Source: Roseomonas nitratireducens
Lineage (GTDB): Bacteria; Pseudomonadota; Alphaproteobacteria; Acetobacterales; Acetobacteraceae
Assembly: GCF_017813355.1 (NCBI RefSeq)
Contig: NZ_JAGIYZ010000013.1
Span: 1-64,000, forward strand
Length of the DNA stretch: 64,000 nt
Direction: 5' to 3'
The notes under the pieces are model-generated. The model was given only the letters and a program-made list of their open reading frames with translations. It ran no database searches and had not been told where the DNA came from. A program made the position numbers and the translations under genes. Within the stretch, counting starts at the first letter, position 1. The number at the start of each line of letters is the position of its first letter. Positions 30,809 to 41,177 of this stretch are shown here, piece after piece.

Positions 30809-31785
30809 TCGATCTGGAGCTGGAGGGCGCGGACCAGCGGCCGCACCTGCTCGATCTGGGCGCGGACAGAGGCGCCGAATTCCTCCGCGCTGTTGCCGCC
30901 GGGCTCGGCACCGAGCTCCTGGATGCGGGCGGCGAGGGCGGGGGAGCGGGCGGCGGCCGCGATCTCGCGGTGCAGGCGGGCCAGCACCGGCTCGGGCGTC
31001 CGCGCGGGCGCGAAGAAGCCGTTCCAGCCGAGCAGGGTCAGGTTGGGCAGCCCCATCTCCCGCACCGTCGGCACGTCGGGCAGGGCGGAGGGGCGCGTAT
31101 CGGAGAGCGTCGCGATGGCGCGGAGCGCGCCGCTGCGGACATGCTGGAGCGAGGAGGAAAGCTGGTCGCCGCCGAACTGCACGCGGCCGGCGAGCATGTC
31201 CTGCACCAGCGGGGCGGCGCCGCGGAAGGGGACGTGCTCCATCCGGATGTCGGCGTCGCGCTTCAGCAGCTCGCCGATCAGGTTCATCGTGCTGCCGGGG
31301 CCGGTCGATCCGTAGAAGGGCGGCTGCGGCTGGGTCTTCGCCCAGGCGACGAATTCCCGCAGGTTTCTTGCCGGGACCGCCGGGTTGACCAGCAGCAGCA
31401 TGGGCACGTTGGCGCCGAGGGTGATGGGCGCGAAGTCGCGTTCGATGGAGTGCGGCGCGCGGTTCGCGAATTCCAGCGCGGCGGTGGTCGTGCTGAAGGT
31501 CAGGTTGTGGAACAGCAGCGTGTAGCCGTCGGGGGCGGCCTTCGCGACGACGTCGGCGCCGATGGACCCACCGCCGCCACCGCGGTTCTCGACCACGACG
31601 GACTGCCCCATCGTTTCGGTGAGCCGTTGCGCGTAGAGGCGTGCGAGGACGTCGGTGGTCCCACCCGCCGGGAAGGGCACGATGATGCGGATGGGGCGCG
31701 TGGGGAATTCCTGCGCGCGGGCAAGGCCCGGTGCGGCAAGGGTGGCGCCGGCGGCGAGCAGCAGCGTGCGGCGAGGGAATGTCAT
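30805..31785 (-). CDS. Bug/TctC-family periplasmic solute-binding protein
   Basis: The 326-aa product has a signal peptide (RRTLLLAAGATLAAPGLARA), RPIRIIVPFPAGGTTDVLAR, VVVENRGGGGGSIG and HVPFRGAAPLVQDMLAG, all Bug-family marks. It is a periplasmic carboxylate receptor without adjacent TctAB. It forms a two-gene unit with the cyclotransferase-like gene, an unusual pairing that gives no clear clue to the ligand. Confidence 0.88.
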   Translation of the reverse strand: MTFPRRTLLLAAGATLAAPGLARAQEFPTRPIRIIVPFPAGGTTDVLARLYAQRLTETMGQSVVVENRGGGGGSIGADVVAKAAPDGYTLLFHNLTFSTTTAALEFANRAPHSIERDFAPITLGANVPMLLLVNPAVPARNLREFVAWAKTQPQPPFYGSTGPGSTMNLIGELLKRDADIRMEHVPFRGAAPLVQDMLAGRVQFGGDQLSSSLQHVRSGALRAIATLSDTRPSALPDVPTVREMGLPNLTLLGWNGFFAPARTPEPVLARLHREIAAAARSPALAARIQELGAEPGGNSAEEFGASVRAQIEQVRPLVRALQLQIE

Positions 31786-31970
31786 GCCCGGGTCTCCTCC
31801 AGGGCCCTGTCCCGGGCCCGCTGAGGCAAGGCTAGACCGTCACGCGGCCACTCTGGAAGCCGGGGCGTCGCGGGGCCCGCCGCGTCGTGGCCGAACGACC
31901 ATCCGCGCGCGCCCCGGCCCTGGCGCCAAGGCGCGGACCGCGCATCGGGATGTCGGCTGGCGGGTGGCCG

Positions 31971-33383
31971 TCAGTGCCCCGCATTCTCCGCCGAGAAGTC
32001 CGGCGCCTCGAGCCCGCTCGCCACCAGCTGCTTCACCAGCTGCGCCTTCAGCCGCTCGAGCCCCGCCTCGGAGGACGCCTCGCAGCGCGCCACCAGCACC
32101 GCCTGGGTGTTCGACGCCCGCAGCAGCCACCAGCCATCCTCGGTCAGCACGCGCACGCCGTCGACGTCCTGCACCTTCGCACCCTCGGCGGCCAGGCGGT
32201 CCTTCACTTCCTTCACCACCACGAACTTGCGCGCTTCCTCGCAGTTGAAGCGCAGCTCGGGGGTGTTGATCACCTGCGGCAGCGCGGCACGGACCTCGGA
32301 CAGCTTGCCCGCCATGCGCGCGACGATGCCGAGCAGCCGCACGGCGGAATACGGCGCGTCGTCGAAGCCGTACCACTTGTCGGCGAAGAAGATGTGGCCG
32401 GACATCTCGCCCGCGAGCGGGCTGCCGGTCTCGGCCATCTTCGCCTTGATCAGGCTGTGCCCGGTCTTCCACATCAGCGGGTTGCCGCCCGCCTTGGCGA
32501 TTTCGTCGAACAGGACCTGGCTCGCCTTCACGTCGGCGATGATGGTCCCGCCCGGCTTCGCCTTCAGCACGTCGCGCGCGAGCACGATGAGAAGCTGGTC
32601 GCCGAACAGGATGTGGCCTTCGTTGTCCACCACGCCGATGCGGTCGCCGTCGCCGTCGAAGGCGATGCCGAGATCGGCCTTCTCCCGCGCCACCTCGGCG
32701 ATGATCTGCTCGAGGTTCTTGGCGACCGTCGGGTCCGGATGGTGGTTCGGGAAATTGCCGTCCACATCGCCGTTGATGACGAAATGCGTCCCCGGCAGCC
32801 GCGCGGCCAGCGCCTTCACGATCGGCCCGGCCGAGCCGTTGCCCGGGTCCCACACCACCTTGAGCTTGCGGTCGCCGCCGTCCCAGTCCTGCAGCACGCG
32901 GTCGGCGTAGCGGCCCGCGATGTCGACGGACCGGTCGCTGCCGGCGCGTTCCGCCACCACGTCGCCCTCCGCGGCCATGCGGCCGATCTCCTGGATCGCC
33001 GCGCCGTAGAAGGGCTTCTTGCCGATCATCATCTTGAAGCCGTTGTAGTCCGGCGGGTTGTGGCTGCCCGTGACCATCGCCGCGCCGTCCGCTTCCTGGT
33101 CGTAGGCGGCGAAGTACAGCATCGGCGTGGCGCAGAGCCCGATGCGCACCACGTCCAGCCCGCAGGCGCGCAGGCCGGCGACCAGCTGCGCCTCCATCTC
33201 CGGCGAATGCAGCCGCCCGTCATAGCCGACGGCCACGCGCTTGCCGCCAGCGCGCACCACGACGCTGCCGAAGCAGCGGCCGATCGCGAAGGCATCCTCG
33301 GGCCTGAGCGTTTTGCCCACGATGCCGCGGATGTCGTATTCGCGGAGCACCGTCTGGTCGAAGCGGTGGCGGAAGGCGGTCAT
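31971..33383 (-). CDS. Phosphomannomutase/phosphoglucomutase
   Basis: This enzyme interconverts hexose 6- and 1-phosphates, feeding nucleotide-sugar synthesis. The 470-aa product has the alpha-D-phosphohexomutase marks: YDIRGIVG at the N-terminus, the phosphoserine loop [15 protein letters not shown], the metal loop [13 protein letters not shown], the sugar-binding GEMSGHIFF, and the C-terminal phosphate loop [14 protein letters not shown]. AlgC/ManB-type dual specificity is likely. It is the last gene of the lysK-mprF-ugd-pgm operon, 11 nt after ugd. Confidence 0.93.
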   Translation of the reverse strand: MTAFRHRFDQTVLREYDIRGIVGKTLRPEDAFAIGRCFGSVVVRAGGKRVAVGYDGRLHSPEMEAQLVAGLRACGLDVVRIGLCATPMLYFAAYDQEADGAAMVTGSHNPPDYNGFKMMIGKKPFYGAAIQEIGRMAAEGDVVAERAGSDRSVDIAGRYADRVLQDWDGGDRKLKVVWDPGNGSAGPIVKALAARLPGTHFVINGDVDGNFPNHHPDPTVAKNLEQIIAEVAREKADLGIAFDGDGDRIGVVDNEGHILFGDQLLIVLARDVLKAKPGGTIIADVKASQVLFDEIAKAGGNPLMWKTGHSLIKAKMAETGSPLAGEMSGHIFFADKWYGFDDAPYSAVRLLGIVARMAGKLSEVRAALPQVINTPELRFNCEEARKFVVVKEVKDRLAAEGAKVQDVDGVRVLTEDGWWLLRASNTQAVLVARCEASSEAGLERLKAQLVKQLVASGLEAPDFSAENAGH

Positions 33384-33394
33384 GCTCAATCCCC

Positions 33395-34699
33395 TCAGGG
33401 CCGGCCGATGGAGGAATAGGTGAAGCCGGCCGCGCGCATCGCCGCCGGGTCCCACACGTTGCGCAGATCGAGGATGATGTCGCCCTTCATGGCCGCCTTG
33501 AGGCGATCCGGCGGCAAGGCGCGGAATTCGTTCCACTCGGTCAGCACGACCAGCGCATCCGCCCCCTGCACGGCGGAGATCGCCGTCTCCGCGAAGCGCA
33601 CCGCGGCGGGCAGCGATTGCCGCGCATGGGCGGGCTGCGGGTCGAAGGCCGTGACCTCGACGCCCGCCGCGACCAGCGCAGGCAGGATGACGAGCGAGGG
33701 CGCGTCGCGCATGTCGTCCGTCTCCGGCTTGAAGGTCACGCCGAGCACCGCGACGCGCTTGCCCGCATGGGCGGGGCCCAGGGCGGCGAGGATGCGCTGG
33801 GCCATCCGCGCCTTGCGCGCCTCGTTCACCTCGATCGTGGCTTCCACCAGCCGCACCGGGCTGCCGGCATCCTGCGCCGTGCGCGCCAGCGCCAGCGTGT
33901 CCTTGGGGAAGCAGGACCCGCCGTAGCCCGGGCCGGGATGGAGGAACTTCCGCCCGATCCGGCCATCGAGGCCCATGCCGCGCGCCACGTCGTGCACGTC
34001 GGCGCCCACCTTCTCGCAGAGATCGGCGATCTCGTTGATGAAGGTGATCTTGGTCGCGAGGAAGGCGTTGGCGGCGTACTTGATCAGTTCCGCGCTCTCG
34101 ATGCTGACGGCGAGCACCGGCGTCTCGATCAGGTACAGCGGGCGATAAAGGCGCCGCAGCACGGTCGTCGCGTGGTCGTCGTCCACGCCGATGACGACGC
34201 GGTCGGGGCGCATGAAGTCGCCGATCGCGCTGCCCTCGCGCAGGAATTCGGGGTTGGAGGCGACGCTGATCGGCAGGTCCGGCCGCACGCGGCGGCATAT
34301 CGCCTGCACTTCCCGCCCCGTCCCCACCGGCACGGTGGATTTGGTGACGAGCACGAGCGGCCCGTCCGCCGCCTTCGCCACCTGCTCCGCCGCCGCATAG
34401 ACGTAGGACAGGTCGGCATGCCCGTCCCCGCGTCGCGTCGGCGTGCCGACGGCGAGGAACACGGCATCCGCGCCCTTCACCGCCGTAGCGAGGTCGGTGG
34501 TGAAGGTCAGCCTTCCGTCCTTCACGTTCTCGGCAACGAGCTTGTCGAGGCCGGGCTCGTAGATCGGCATGCGGCCGGCATGCAGCCCTTCGATCCGGTC
34601 CGGATCGACGTCCATGACGGTCACGTCGACGCCGAACTCGGCGAAGCAGGCGCCGGAAACGAGGCCGACATAGCCCGCGCCGATCATGGCGATGCGCAT
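33395..34699 (-). CDS. ugd: UDP-glucose 6-dehydrogenase
   Basis: This enzyme oxidises UDP-glucose to UDP-glucuronate with two NAD+, supplying acidic exopolysaccharide or lipid A sugars. The 434-aa product has the N-terminal Rossmann motif [19 protein letters not shown], the family motif [20 protein letters not shown], the catalytic Cys in [17 protein letters not shown], and a C-terminal NAD/UDP-binding domain ([19 protein letters not shown]). It is placed between mprF and the hexomutase gene, consistent with envelope polysaccharide synthesis. Confidence 0.95.
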   Translation of the reverse strand: MRIAMIGAGYVGLVSGACFAEFGVDVTVMDVDPDRIEGLHAGRMPIYEPGLDKLVAENVKDGRLTFTTDLATAVKGADAVFLAVGTPTRRGDGHADLSYVYAAAEQVAKAADGPLVLVTKSTVPVGTGREVQAICRRVRPDLPISVASNPEFLREGSAIGDFMRPDRVVIGVDDDHATTVLRRLYRPLYLIETPVLAVSIESAELIKYAANAFLATKITFINEIADLCEKVGADVHDVARGMGLDGRIGRKFLHPGPGYGGSCFPKDTLALARTAQDAGSPVRLVEATIEVNEARKARMAQRILAALGPAHAGKRVAVLGVTFKPETDDMRDAPSLVILPALVAAGVEVTAFDPQPAHARQSLPAAVRFAETAISAVQGADALVVLTEWNEFRALPPDRLKAAMKGDIILDLRNVWDPAAMRAAGFTYSSIGRP

Positions 34700-34762
34700 C
34701 GGGATCCCTCCGGTTGCGGGATGGGCGTGGAATGGCGCGGAAGCGGGGCGCTGGCAAGGCGG

Positions 34763-36724
34763 TCAGCGCGCATCCTCGGCTCCCGGCAGCAGCGGCAGCA
34801 ATGCCTCGAGGTCCCGTTCCGCCCGGCAGACCAGCCAGCGCGGCGCGCCGTCCTGGCTGGCCACCGGGAAGGCGGTCAGGCCGATATCGCCATAGACGCG
34901 CAGCAGGTCCGGCCCGACGCGCCAGAAGGCCGGGTCGACGCGCGCCTGCTCGCAGATGTCACGAAAGCGCCAGATGGCCGAGACACGGTCGCGCGCCTCC
35001 CCTTCCGGGTCGCCGAGCCCGAGCCAGACGCCATCGCGCTTGACGAAGGCGAAGCCCGCCCGGCCGGCTTCCCCGAACACCACCCCGTCCGCCAGTGGCG
35101 GCGGCACGGCGCCCACCGCCGCGAGCCTTTCGCGCGCCGCCTGGTCGAAGGGCAGCGCCGGCGGCCGCGCCGGGCGCAACAGCCGCGCGGCCGCGACCAG
35201 CAGCAGCACGCCGGCGAGGCCGACGCCGAAGCGCAGCGTGCGCGGCGCTTCCTCGGCGAAGACCACGCCCCACCAGGAACTGTCGGCGACCCCGCCGCCA
35301 TAGGCGACGAGGGCGAGGGTGAAGGCGCAGAGGCCGAGCGCGGTCAGCGCCGCGGCCGTCTCGACCGAGAGCGGCTCGCTCGTCAGCCGCGCGCGGCGAT
35401 AGAAGGCCGGCCGCACCGTGGCGAGCAGCAGGGCGACGAGCAGGAAGCCCGTCGTCAGCCACCAGGGTTCCCCGCGCAGCCAGGCGATCATCGCGCCGTT
35501 CAGCAGCAGCAGCAGCGTCGCCCACCAGGAGATGGCAAGCCGCCGCACCAGCCCATAGGCCGCGACCAGCAGCAGCGACCCCACGACCGAGGCCGCGAAA
35601 TGGCTCGCCGCCTCGTCCAGCAGTTCGAACACGCCTTCGAGCGGGCCGGGCTTGGGCGGCAGCGCGCCGATGAACAGCAGCACCAGCGCGGCGAGGCCGG
35701 TCAGCGCCGCCAGCGCCGGCACCTCGAAGGACATCGCGACGCCGCGCTCGGGCGCGAGGCGGTCGAGCAAATGGCGCCGCTGGCTCACCTCGAAGGCCGC
35801 GAACATCAGCCCCGCGAGGAACAGCGGCACGATGTAGTAGTACAGGCGGAACAGCAGCAGCGCACCGACGACGACCGGCGTCGGCAGGTAGCCCGACAGC
35901 GCGAAGAGCATCGCCCCGTCGAAGACGCCGATGCCCCCCGGCACGTTCGCCGCGATCCCCGCCGTGTAGGCCGCAACATAGATGCCGAGAAAATGCAGGA
36001 AGGTGAGCCCTTCGGCCGGCGGCAGCAGCGCCCAGAAGATCAGCGCCGTCACCGCGACGTCGGCGCTCGCCAGCGCGGTCTGGCCGACCGCCATGCGGAA
36101 GCCGGGCAGGTCGATCTGGTGGCCGAACAGGCGGAAATGCGGCACGAAGCGCGCGAGCAGGATATAGGCGCAGACGATCGCCCAGAGCAGCAGCCCCAGC
36201 GCCTGCATCGCCCAGCGCGCCGTGTCGTCCCCGAAGAAGGGCAGGACTTCCGGTTCCACCACCAGCACCAGCCCGCCCAGCGCGAAGCCGCCCAGGCCGA
36301 AGGTGAGCGAGGTGAAGGCGACGACCTTGGCGATCGCGACCGGCGGCAGCCCCCAGGCTGCGTAGAAGCGGTAGCGCACCGCGGCCCCGGAGACGGTCTG
36401 GAAGCCGAGATTGTTCGCCATGGAATAGGCGACGAAGGAGGCGAGCGAGGTCCGCGCGTAGGACACCGGATGCCCCGCATAGACCGAGCCCAGCCGGTCA
36501 TAGGCGGTCAGGATCAGGTAGGCGAGCAGCGTGAAGCCCGCCGCGGCCCAGAGCGAGGCGGCCGGCGTCGCGTGCAGCGCGCCGCGGATGTCCGCCCAGG
36601 CGAGGCCGCGGAATTCCCTCTGCACCACGAACAGCGCGCCGAGCAGCAGCAGCAGCCCGAACACCGTCGGGCCGTGGCGCTTGAGGAGCGCCAGGGCGCG
36701 CCGCGGGCCTGAAGGCTCGTTCAC
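34763..36724 (-). CDS. mprF: MprF-like lysylphosphatidylglycerol flippase/synthetase with an apparent internal deletion
   Basis: MprF lysylates phosphatidylglycerol from Lys-tRNA and flips it, lowering negative surface charge. The 653-aa product has an intact multi-pass N-terminal flippase region (about 520 aa, [53 protein letters not shown]). The cytoplasmic DUF2156 transferase begins ([20 protein letters not shown]) but jumps from DIGLTAFPV to [10 protein letters not shown], which resembles the normal C-terminal end. About 150-170 aa of the transferase seem missing (known full-length MprF is about 840-880 aa). GTG 36724 overlaps the lysK stop. Confidence 0.85.
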   Translation of the reverse strand: MNEPSGPRRALALLKRHGPTVFGLLLLLGALFVVQREFRGLAWADIRGALHATPAASLWAAAGFTLLAYLILTAYDRLGSVYAGHPVSYARTSLASFVAYSMANNLGFQTVSGAAVRYRFYAAWGLPPVAIAKVVAFTSLTFGLGGFALGGLVLVVEPEVLPFFGDDTARWAMQALGLLLWAIVCAYILLARFVPHFRLFGHQIDLPGFRMAVGQTALASADVAVTALIFWALLPPAEGLTFLHFLGIYVAAYTAGIAANVPGGIGVFDGAMLFALSGYLPTPVVVGALLLFRLYYYIVPLFLAGLMFAAFEVSQRRHLLDRLAPERGVAMSFEVPALAALTGLAALVLLFIGALPPKPGPLEGVFELLDEAASHFAASVVGSLLLVAAYGLVRRLAISWWATLLLLLNGAMIAWLRGEPWWLTTGFLLVALLLATVRPAFYRRARLTSEPLSVETAAALTALGLCAFTLALVAYGGGVADSSWWGVVFAEEAPRTLRFGVGLAGVLLLVAAARLLRPARPPALPFDQAARERLAAVGAVPPPLADGVVFGEAGRAGFAFVKRDGVWLGLGDPEGEARDRVSAIWRFRDICEQARVDPAFWRVGPDLLRVYGDIGLTAFPVASQDGAPRWLVCRAERDLEALLPLLPGAEDAR

Positions 36725-38346
36725 GCCGCGGGCGTTTCCGTGCGCGCGAGCGCGGCCTCGATCAGCCCGATCGTGCCCGCGATGCCGTACAGCGCCACGA
36801 AGCCGCCGAAGCGCGGCCCTTCCTGCTGCCCCAGCAGCACCTGGTACAGCGCGTTGAACCAGGCGCGGGAGACGCCGGGCTTGCCGTCCTTGCCCGGTTC
36901 CAGGAAGGGATCCCGCCGGCCGGCGTCGTAGACGATGTCCTGCGCGGCCTTCGCACGCTCCTCCGGCGCCATCGCCTCGAGATCCGTCGCGCGGTCGCGC
37001 AGCGCGGCCATCAGCGCCGACAGCGCCTCGCGCTCGGCCGCGCTCGGCAGGCGGAAGCGCTTCGTGGGCAGGACGAAGTCCCGGTAGTAGTGGATGGCGT
37101 GCTCCACCAGCTTGCCCAGCAGCGGCTGCGACGCGGGCGTCGCCCCCGGCGCGTAGCGGCGCAGGAAGCCCCAGAGCATCTCCGGATCGTCGGCGTTCAC
37201 CACCGAGGCGAGGTTCAGCAGCATGGTGAAGGAGACCGGCGGCTCCGGGTCGTTCGGCGCGGCCCCCCCATGGATGTGCCAGGCCGGCACGGCGGGGTCC
37301 GCCACGACGCGCAGCCGCGCCCGGTGCTGCAGGTATTCGTCCACCGCGCGCGGGATCTGGTCGAAGTAAAGCCGCTTGGCCCGCTGCGGCTGGTTGTACA
37401 TGAACTGCGACAGGCTTTCGGGCGGCGCGTAGCGCAGCCATTCCTCGATGGTCAGCCCGTTGCCCTTGGACTTGCTGATCTTCTGGCCCTGCTCGTCGAG
37501 GAAATGCTCGTAGGTGAAGGCCTCGGGCGGCTCGCCGCCCAGCACGCGGCAGATGGCCGAGGACAGGCGCACGGAATCGATCAGGTCCTTGCCCGACATC
37601 TCATAGTCGACGCCGAGCGCGTACCAGCGCAGCGCCCAGTCCGCCTTCCACTGCGCCTTGCAATGGCCGCCGGTGATGCGCGTGCCGTGCCGCTCCCCGG
37701 TCTCGGGGTCGATCCAGACGAGCAGGTCGTCGGCCGGGCGGACCTCCTCCATCGGCACCTGCATCACGACGCCGGTCTTCGGATGGATGGGCAGGAAGGG
37801 GGAATAGGTCGCGCGCCGCTCCGGCCCGAGCGTCGGCAGGATCACGCCGCGCACCTCCTCGTGCCGCTCGGCCATGCGCAGCAGCGCGGCGTCGAAGCGG
37901 CCGGAGCGGTAGTACTCCGAGGAACTGGCGAACTCGTATTCGAAGCCGAAGGCATCCAGGAACGCCCGCAGCCGCGCGTTGTTGTGGTGCCCGAAGCTCT
38001 CATGCGTGCCGAAGGGGTCGGGGATGGCGGTCACCGGCCGGCCGAGATGCCCGGCCAGCATCTCCTTGTTCGGCACGTTGTCCGGCACCTTGCGCAGCCC
38101 ATCCATGTCGTCGCTGAAGGCGATCAGGCGGGAGGGCAGGCCGGTGAGGCGCTCGAAGGCGTGCCGCACCCAGGATGTGCGCGCCACCTCCCCGAAGGTG
38201 CCGATATGCGGCAGGCCGGACGGGCCGTAGCCGGTCTCGAACAGGGCCTGACCCTTGCCGGACTTCGCCAGCCGCGCGGCGACCTTGCGCGCTTCCTCGA
38301 AGGGCCAGGCCTTCACGGCGTTGAGGTCGGCGGGGGCGGTCGTCAC
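36721..38346 (-). CDS. lysK: Class I lysyl-tRNA synthetase
   Basis: This synthetase charges tRNA-Lys. The 541-aa product is the class I, archaeal-type enzyme found in archaea and some alphaproteobacteria: [19 protein letters not shown] carries the HIGH-like signature, [15 protein letters not shown] the KMSKS loop, and [20 protein letters not shown] the class I LysRS core. A class II lysS may also exist elsewhere. It overlaps mprF by 4 nt, so Lys-tRNA supply and lipid lysylation are in one operon. Confidence 0.96.
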   Translation of the reverse strand: MTTAPADLNAVKAWPFEEARKVAARLAKSGKGQALFETGYGPSGLPHIGTFGEVARTSWVRHAFERLTGLPSRLIAFSDDMDGLRKVPDNVPNKEMLAGHLGRPVTAIPDPFGTHESFGHHNNARLRAFLDAFGFEYEFASSSEYYRSGRFDAALLRMAERHEEVRGVILPTLGPERRATYSPFLPIHPKTGVVMQVPMEEVRPADDLLVWIDPETGERHGTRITGGHCKAQWKADWALRWYALGVDYEMSGKDLIDSVRLSSAICRVLGGEPPEAFTYEHFLDEQGQKISKSKGNGLTIEEWLRYAPPESLSQFMYNQPQRAKRLYFDQIPRAVDEYLQHRARLRVVADPAVPAWHIHGGAAPNDPEPPVSFTMLLNLASVVNADDPEMLWGFLRRYAPGATPASQPLLGKLVEHAIHYYRDFVLPTKRFRLPSAAEREALSALMAALRDRATDLEAMAPEERAKAAQDIVYDAGRRDPFLEPGKDGKPGVSRAWFNALYQVLLGQQEGPRFGGFVALYGIAGTIGLIEAALARTETPAA

Positions 38347-38526
38347 GGTGGTGCACTCATTCGGTCACGGCGGTGGCGCCTTATAGGTGGCCCGGGGCGG
38401 AAGGGCGACCCCGGCAGCGCGCCATGCCCGGCCCGGGGAGCCGCCCCGCGCCGGAAAGCATTGGTGCGCCGGGCCCTTTGCGCTATCCAGCCACCCCCTT
38501 CAGACCCTGAAAGGACACACAGGGAC

Positions 38527-39525
38527 ATGCGTGTCGGCATCGTCGGCGCCACCGGAGCGGTGGGCCGGGAACTCGTGGACGTTCTGGGGCGCCGGGCCTT
38601 CCCGGTCTCCTCCCTGAGGCTCTTCGCCTCCGCCCGCAGCGCCGGCATGAAAACCACGACCCCCTTCGGGGAGACGGAGATCGAGGAATTCTCCGACGCC
38701 AAGATGCGCGACCTCGACCTCGCGCTGCTGGCCGTCTCGGGCGACTTCGCCAAGGCCCATGCGCCGCGGATGGTCGAGGCTGGGGTGACGGTGGTCGACA
38801 ATTCCTCCGCCTTCCGGCTGCAGGACAACGTGCCGCTGGTGGTGCCGGAGGTGAATGCCTCGGCGATCGGCGCGCACAGGCTGATCGCCAACCCGAACTG
38901 CACGACGGCGATCCTCGTCGTCGCGCTCGAGCCGCTGCGCCAGGCCTTCGGGCTGCGCCGCGTCATCGTCTCCACCTACCAGGCGGCGTCCGGCGCCGGC
39001 GCGGAAGGCATGGCGGAGCTGGAGCGCGAGACGCGGCGTGTGCTGGTGGACGGCGCCAAGCCACAGCACGACGTCTTCCGCTGGCCGCTCGCCTTCAACG
39101 TCATCCCCCAGATCGATTCCTTCCAGCCCAACGCCTACACGCGGGAGGAGATGAAGGTCGTCTGGGAAAGCCGCAAGATCATGGGCCTGCCGGACCTGCC
39201 CATCTCCTGCACCGCGGTCCGCATCCCGACCATGCGCGTGCACGCGGAAGCCGTGACGATCGAGACCGAGCGGCCCGTCACGCCCGAGGCCGCGCGGGAA
39301 GTGCTGCGCCGCGCCCCCGGCGTGAAGGTGGTCGACGACCCGGAGAACGGCATCTATCCGATGCCGCTCACCGCGACCGGGCAGGACGATGTCGAGGCCG
39401 GGCGCATCCGCGCCAACCCGGTCTTCGGGGATCGCGGGCTCGACATCTTCCTCTGCGGCGACCAGCTGCTGAAGGGCGCCGCGCTGAACGCGGTGCAGAT
39501 CGCCGAGCGGCTCAAGGCCGCCTGA
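38527..39525 (+). CDS. asd: Aspartate-semialdehyde dehydrogenase
   Basis: This enzyme reduces aspartyl phosphate to aspartate semialdehyde with NADPH, the branch point to lysine/diaminopimelate, threonine and methionine. The 332-aa product has VGIVGATGAVGRELVDVL, the catalytic Cys in ANPNCTTAILVVAL, the STYQAASGAGAEGM loop, and IPTMRVHAEAVTIE with the catalytic His region. It stands alone, divergent from lysK over 180 bp, and is followed by a hairpin. Confidence 0.96.
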   Translation: MRVGIVGATGAVGRELVDVLGRRAFPVSSLRLFASARSAGMKTTTPFGETEIEEFSDAKMRDLDLALLAVSGDFAKAHAPRMVEAGVTVVDNSSAFRLQDNVPLVVPEVNASAIGAHRLIANPNCTTAILVVALEPLRQAFGLRRVIVSTYQAASGAGAEGMAELERETRRVLVDGAKPQHDVFRWPLAFNVIPQIDSFQPNAYTREEMKVVWESRKIMGLPDLPISCTAVRIPTMRVHAEAVTIETERPVTPEAAREVLRRAPGVKVVDDPENGIYPMPLTATGQDDVEAGRIRANPVFGDRGLDIFLCGDQLLKGAALNAVQIAERLKAA

Positions 39526-39533
39526 TCCGGCCA

Positions 39534-39553
39534 GGGGGGCGGCGACGCCCCCC
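39534..39553 (+). terminator. GC hairpin after asd
   Basis: GGGGGGCG pairs with CGCCCCCC around a GCGA loop, followed by TT. It lies just after the asd stop and is a plausible weak intrinsic terminator. Confidence 0.5.
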
Positions 39554-39645
39554 TTCGGCGCCGCGGCCATCGTGAACCTTCGCCCCGCCCGGCGCGTGCT
39601 TCCGGGTTTCCGGTATCTTCACCTCCGGCGGCGATCCTCCGGGCC

Positions 39646-40503
39646 ATGGCCCAAGGGATCGCCCTGCCCCGCGTCGCGGGCGCGCTGCTCCTCCTCCTCG
39701 CCGGCTGCGCGGGCGCACCGCGCGGCCAGGACTTCGCGGGCTGCCTCGATGCCGCCACACCCGAGGTCGCCGCCTCCGTCCTGCGCATCAGCGTCCAGCC
39801 GCGCGGCGCCGGGCCGGTCACGCGCGGCACCGGCTTCGTGCTGGCCGGCAGCGCCGTGGAACCCGGCGCGCCGAACCGCGTCGTCACCGCCGCCCATGTC
39901 GTCGCCCGCGCGCTGGAAGGCCCCTCGGAGGTCGACATCCTGCTCGCCCGCGCCGATGGCACGATGCTCGCGACCGCGCGCGTCGCCGCGACGGCGCGGC
40001 CGTGGAACCCGCTCGATGCGCTCGACCCCGCCCGCGCCGACCAGGCGGTGCTGGAGGTGACGGGCTTCGCCGACCCTGCCGCGCAGCGCGCCTTCGCCGC
40101 CGCGCCGGGCCTCACCCCGGCGCCGGACCAGCCGGCGGGCGCGCTGCTCGATATCCGCGTGGACGGTTCGCGGGGCATCGAGCCCGGCGCCTCCGGCGCG
40201 CCGATCCTCGGCCCCGATGGCCGCGTCCACGGCATCCTGGTGCATCGCCGGATCGAGGAATGGACGCGCAGCGCCTCCGATTCCCTGTCCGACCACCGCC
40301 GCGCGCGGGATGGCATGGCCGCCGCGGCGCAGCCCGTCCGCGGGGGGATCGCCCAGCCGCTGGCCGCCCCGGCCATCATGACCGAGACGCGCGGCGCGCC
40401 GCCCGCCGACGCGCCGCTCGACATCCTCGCCCCCGCCTTCCCGCGCCGCGACTGCACGCTCTATCGCGGGCGGGCGACGTATCGGAGCGTGGCGGCCGGC
40501 TGA
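39646..40503 (+). CDS. Trypsin-like serine protease lipoprotein
   Basis: The 285-aa product has a lipoprotein signal peptide (VAGALLLLLAGCAG, lipobox Cys about 20), a chymotrypsin-fold motif with the catalytic His in RVVTAAHVVARAL, a plausible Asp in DPARADQAVLEV, and the catalytic Ser in PGASGAPILGPDGRVHGIL. It is probably anchored in the periplasm. No PDZ domain is present, so it is unlike DegP. Targets are unknown. Confidence 0.78.
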   Translation: MAQGIALPRVAGALLLLLAGCAGAPRGQDFAGCLDAATPEVAASVLRISVQPRGAGPVTRGTGFVLAGSAVEPGAPNRVVTAAHVVARALEGPSEVDILLARADGTMLATARVAATARPWNPLDALDPARADQAVLEVTGFADPAAQRAFAAAPGLTPAPDQPAGALLDIRVDGSRGIEPGASGAPILGPDGRVHGILVHRRIEEWTRSASDSLSDHRRARDGMAAAAQPVRGGIAQPLAAPAIMTETRGAPPADAPLDILAPAFPRRDCTLYRGRATYRSVAAG

Positions 40504-40582
40504 CGCGGCGCGCGGCTTGCCGCGACGGGTCCATGCGCATAACATGCGCAGAGCGCGGAATGACGCGCGCTGGAGCTGCCGC

Positions 40583-40828
40583 ATGGGCCATGACCGCCGC
40601 CCCCCCAAGCGCCCCGTCAATCTCAGCCTGAGCGAGGAGCTGGTACGGGAGGCGCGCGGCCTGACGCCCAACCTCTCCGACACGGTCGAGGCGCTGCTGG
40701 CGGAATTCGTCGCCGCCGAGAAGCGCCGGCGCGCCGAGGCGGATGCGGAAGTCGCAGCACTTGTCGCCGCGTCCAACCGCTTCATCGCGGCGCATGGCGC
40801 CTTCGGCGACGAATTCAGCACCCTGTGA
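40583..40828 (+). CDS. ccdA: CcdA-type antitoxin
   Basis: The 81-aa product has an N-terminal ribbon-helix-helix region (KRPVNLSLSEELVREARGL) for operator binding and a charged C-terminal tail (RRRAEADAEVAALVAASNRF, ending GDEFSTL) that would wrap the toxin. CcdA neutralises CcdB and represses the operon. Its stop TGA overlaps the ccdB start (TGATG). An upstream in-frame ATG would add residues unlike the family, so 40583 is preferred. Confidence 0.88.
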   Translation: MGHDRRPPKRPVNLSLSEELVREARGLTPNLSDTVEALLAEFVAAEKRRRAEADAEVAALVAASNRFIAAHGAFGDEFSTL

Positions 40829-41154
40829 TGGCGCAGTTCGACGTGCATCGGAATCCCGGGCGGCTGAAGGACGCGATCCCCTTCGTCGTCATCGTCCAGT
40901 CGCGCCGCTTCGACGCGCATGCGCGCCGGCTGGTCGCACCGCTGCTCGCCGCCGATGCCGCGGGCGCGGACCGCTACCCGGACCTCGCGCCGCGCTTCAC
41001 CATCGAAGGGCGCGGCGTCGTGCTCGATCCGCTGCAGCTCCAGACCGTGCCGCGCGAGGTGCTCGGCCCACGCGTCGCGTCGCTTGCGGCTGACGCGCAT
41101 GCGGCGCGGATCATCGCCGCCATCGACGCCGTGCTGTCGACCAGCGCCGGCTGA
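40828..41154 (+). CDS. ccdB: CcdB-type toxin
   Basis: The 108-aa product matches CcdB: AQFDVHRNPGRLKDAIPFVV at the N-terminus, VVLDPLQLQTVPREVLG in the middle, and a C-terminal helix (HAARIIAAIDAVLS). CcdB poisons DNA gyrase. The usual C-terminal Trp-Gly-Ile of plasmid F CcdB, needed for gyrase poisoning there, is not present in the same form (ending STSAG), so potency is uncertain. GTG 40825 is an alternative start. Confidence 0.87.
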   Translation: MAQFDVHRNPGRLKDAIPFVVIVQSRRFDAHARRLVAPLLAADAAGADRYPDLAPRFTIEGRGVVLDPLQLQTVPREVLGPRVASLAADAHAARIIAAIDAVLSTSAG

Positions 41155-41177
41155 CCGCGACGCTGCTATCCTCCGGC

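Noticed and set aside
31786-31970. Intergenic region between the TctC-like and hexomutase genes as a small gene
   Set aside because: No frame with a ribosome-binding site and coding character was seen in the 185 nt.
31887-33419. Long plus-strand frame opposite the hexomutase gene
   Set aside because: The minus-strand product contains all phosphohexomutase loops. The opposite frame is a compositional shadow.
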